From Euperipatoides rowelli (Eukaryota; Onychophora; Udeonychophora; Euonychophora; Peripatopsidae): 10,188 nt of DNA. This document shows, piece by piece, positions 8,041 through 10,188 of the stretch (position 1 is its first letter; every line of letters begins with the position of its first letter). Made by a program: the position numbers and the translations under genes. The notes under the pieces are model-generated. The model was not told where the DNA came from. It was given only the letters and a program-made list of their open reading frames with translations, and searched no databases. The stretch lies in the NCBI GenBank assembly GCA_003024985.2, contig PXIH01S0001606.1. The stretch is one strand, 5' to 3'.

Positions 8041-8614
8041 TGGTCCAATTCACAACTTAAATATAAGAAAATCTGTGTCCCGAGACAAAAAGCTAAAACG
8101 TGTCATGTTAGATACTATTCAAAGGAACTGTTTCTTTGCCCACTCAGAAAACTTATTGTTTACAATGTTGCAAGACGGACAATGGCACATAAGAGAACTT
8201 GCTCTTAGGAGAATAAAAAAAGCCAGGGAACAAATTAAAGGCAAGCAGGTACGTCAATTCCAGTTACCAAAACATAACTTTGATGCATTAAATTATTATG
8301 ATCTCATAGATTGGTCTAAAGAAAAGATTTTCGAGCCACCTTTGACTGTCAAATATAGTAACAGAGAAATAAAAGACATGATCTCATCCGGTGACACTAT
8401 TTTGTGCTTTGAGAATTTCCCATGCCATACCCAAGCCATGAATAGATGTGTTAAACTGGTAACAGAGGCTGCATCATCTGTCTGTGAGTCAGAAGCAAAA
8501 GATGGTTACATCGGAGCGAAAATAAAGGCAAGACAAGATCGACCAATTTTTGAGACAAAATCTCATTATTTTTGTCCGAAAAGCAACCCTATTGATTCGA
8601 ATCTCCAAGATTAA
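8039..8614 (+). CDS. Open block of the transposase-like gene: C-terminal region
   Basis: This block continues the block ending at 8040 after one extra base near 8038 and runs to TAA at 8612-8614. Conserved-looking segments are DTIQRNCFFAHSENLL, HIRELALRRIKKAR, LNYYDLIDW, EPPL and FPCHTQAMNRCVKLVTEA. A Glu within IRELALRRI (codon 8195-8197) or in VTEAA could be a third acidic residue of a DDE-type site, but this cannot be decided from sequence alone. No ATG opens the frame. The first in-frame start-like codon is GTG at 8075, so this is a fragment of the larger gene and not a separate gene. No intron signal is needed to join the two blocks. Confidence 0.65.
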   Translation, partial: NGPIHNLNIRKSVSRDKKLKRVMLDTIQRNCFFAHSENLLFTMLQDGQWHIRELALRRIKKAREQIKGKQVRQFQLPKHNFDALNYYDLIDWSKEKIFEPPLTVKYSNREIKDMISSGDTILCFENFPCHTQAMNRCVKLVTEAASSVCESEAKDGYIGAKIKARQDRPIFETKSHYFCPKSNPIDSNLQD

Positions 8615-8884
8615 ATTGTCATTTAATATTTTTATATTTTGAGTTTATTCATAATTAATGCTTACATGTTATTATTAAAAAAAAAAATTTTTTTAAACAT
8701 ATTTTAGATTCTTTTAGACAGAACCTTTTTTTCTTATTTTCTCATATCTTTCAGTCAACTGCTCTACCTGAGGATAGTGACATAGAGGGCTGAAATTTTA
8801 TATTTTACAGTTTTAGACATAGGCCATCTATTGGGAATACAGGAAAAAGATATTTAAAAAAAAAATTTTTTTTTTTCATCTTTT
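8615..8884. other. Flank downstream of the transposase-like gene
   Basis: No coding stretch is visible. On the minus strand near 8742-8778 the words CAGGTAGAGC and AGTTGACTGAAAGA recall a tRNA D arm and anticodon arm, with GGTTC further on near 8721-8725. The pieces are incomplete. Poly-A next to poly-T near 8676-8695 and 8855-8877 could form A/T hairpins. Confidence 0.3.
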
Positions 8885-8924
8885 CACTCGGAGCTCAAGC
8901 ACGGAGTTTTTAAAAACATAGCCT
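8885..8924 (+). repeat. Dispersed repeat, copy 2 (inverted relative of 3715-3759)
   Basis: CACTCGG, GGAGTTTTTAAAAA and ATAGCCT occur in order, as on the minus strand at 3715-3759. The element type is unknown, and two copies alone do not define its ends. Confidence 0.4.
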
Positions 8925-10188
8925 AAGTCACAAAATAAAAATTCCTAGTAGTTTCTTCAGAAACTCAAATAATTTTGGGTGTATCAGGAATCAAACTCAG
9001 GCCTGGAGGGAACAAAATACTCAATGCAACAAACCATTTAAATATCTTTTTTTTTTTAAATAATACAACTAATGCTGAATCTTTTGAAATTTTTTTTAAA
9101 TTAAACTACGTTTCTTTGATCTGCTTTTTGAATTGTTTATATTTATTTTTACGTACAATTCTTTTTACTGCTTTTTTGAGTTATTTTATATAACGTTCAT
9201 ATAGAATTTCATATACTATATTGTAAAGACGACTTCAAATTATTTACGTCAAGATTTCCTTTGTTCTGCTGCGATTTTAATCCCTTGAACAATAGAAACC
9301 TTCTTTTAACAGCCATAACAGTGATTTGTGATATTTTGTTTTCTCATCCATTGTTCCAATTGGCCCGCATACCATTTTCATTTTTTTGAAAGTTTTGACC
9401 TGTGATTAGTGTTTGTAAATGTTAATTGATTGATTTAATTGTTCCTTGACTTTATTTGATTGGTTCTGTCATTTCCATCAAACAAACGTATGAACATTTT
9501 GGAACTACCATGGATGTTTAATTTATTAAATTATGTAAATAATTTTTTTTCCTGAAGTTCGTAACATCGAGAGCTTTACCAGGACAACTCAAACCCAACT
9601 ACTTGAGATTTCCGACTTAGAGAATTTTTTTTTTTTTATAAGAAAACCAAAACTTAGAATATGTAAGAGGCCTAGATGAATAATTTATCTACAAATAATG
9701 ACATATATCCGAAACCATCCTAACACCATCGGCCAGCCAAGGAAGATAGTGATCCTATTAGTAAACATGTTGTTATAGAATTGAATCAAGTTAGATTTTT
9801 TTCTATTTGTTTAAATATAGAAAGAAATTAAAATTATTCCAATTAAAGGCTTTTTTGCCCCGAGGTAATAATTAGCTGACCATTATTTAACAATTTAGCT
9901 TCTTGATTAGCAGATTCACTGACTACCTGAAATCATTTTCAATCTTATCCATGCTATATTAAGATATTGCTGTTTTTTAATCAATTGGATGGTGAATTCC
10001 ATCTATAATTATAAAAAAATATGGTAATAATAAAAATACAAGCTCAAGCTTCTCTTCAAAAAATAAACTACTACTGTAAATTAAATACGACAAATTATTA
10101 CTCAAATTTAATAAAGCCAGCTCTAGTTTTCATTTAAAGTGGTTTATCAATGCCTATTTCAACTTTATTGATTTATGTGTATTTTTGT
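8925..10188. other. A/T-rich intergenic DNA, no gene seen
   Basis: An open stretch at 8975-9193 begins with TTG and becomes F/L/N-rich low-complexity sequence, so it is not called. On the minus strand near 8988-9000, GAGTTTGATTCCTG resembles a polymerase III B box, but no A box is evident. I saw no other protein remnant, RNA gene or internal repeat to the end of the window. Confidence 0.5.

Larger units (their letters stand above)
6431..8614 (+). pseudogene. Decayed transposase-like gene of an uncharacterised multi-copy animal family
   Basis: Following the reading frame across lesions from the ATG at 6431 (MPKTRK) gives about 728 codons. In order: LPTYCDIKYYLW near 6490; KAPIPIIS near 6635; LFDIAVCKC then CNCP (6769-6822), a Cys cluster that may bind metal; a basic stretch near 6903-6938; a Ser-rich linker; SDRSAS near 7136; LYFD near 7306. 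The open blocks described separately follow. From memory I recognise this as a family repeated in many arthropod and other animal genomes without a named function; no search was done. Frame changes lie near 6441-6462, 6597-6610 (in an AT run), 6715-6731, 6846-6855, 6938-6946 (A run), 7319 and 8038. Stops are TAG 6629-6631, where the family position looks like Trp, TGA 6766-6768 and TGA 7118-7120. No flanking inverted repeats were found, so the element limits are unknown. Some shifts could be sequencing errors, but the stops argue for real decay. Confidence 0.8.

Noticed and set aside
6125-8770. CAGGTGGCAC near 6125 and an inverted CAGGTAGAGC near 8770 as possible ends of the transposase-like element
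   Set aside because: Only the first few bases agree and no target duplication is seen, so they cannot be called terminal repeats.
8716-8790. Minus-strand tRNA-like words (CAGGTAGAGC, AGTTGACTGAAAGA)
   Set aside because: The D arm is incomplete, no acceptor pairing was found and the B box is poor. A decayed SINE remains possible.
8975-9040. Minus-strand B-box-like GAGTTTGATTCCTG
   Set aside because: No convincing A box or acceptor stem at tRNA spacing.
8975-9193. A 72-residue plus-strand frame
   Set aside because: It starts with TTG and consists of F/L/N-rich residues from A/T DNA.

Overview
This is a low-complexity, strongly A+T-rich stretch of animal nuclear DNA, read by eye as about 70% A+T or more. 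It has many homopolymer A/T runs and five isolated N calls (987, 1437, 2740, 5500, 7825). There are no bacterial operons, Shine-Dalgarno sites or rRNA. The repeats and the decayed genes point to an invertebrate, most likely an arthropod. The species cannot be fixed from sequence alone.

I see no intact host gene. Two decayed protein-coding units can be read once frames are followed across lesions. (1) On the minus strand, 3512 to 2863 is an intronless, broken copy of proteasome subunit beta type-1 (PSMB1), followed by a 12-base A tract. It looks like a processed pseudogene. (2) On the plus strand, 6431 to 8614 is a long transposase-like gene of an uncharacterised multi-copy animal family. Its front half carries several frameshifts and three stops. 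Its back half (7318-8040 and 8039-8614) is open apart from one single-base shift. The order of its motifs recalls RNase-H-fold (hAT-like) transposases.

The rest is mostly repeats. 362-455 is the left end of a short terminal-inverted-repeat element. A complete relative lies at 3780-4083 and a right-end scrap at 5501-5526. 549-1440 is a tandem array of about 118-120 bp units (eight anchors). 4667-4929 is a second, different short element with hAT-type CAGG ends. 5529-5586 and 5654-5711 are a nearly perfect 58-bp direct duplication. 5780-5865 is a tRNA-like SINE head. 6201-6263 is an ATT microsatellite. 3715-3759 and 8885-8924 are inverted relatives of one dispersed repeat.

The stretches 1-361, 1441-2788, 4084-4666, 4930-5500, 5866-6265 and 8615-10188 hold no gene I can support. 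Taken together the window reads as a graveyard of mobile DNA. The transposase-like gene and the short hAT-type elements are the parts that could be related, but nothing here proves that this gene mobilised them.
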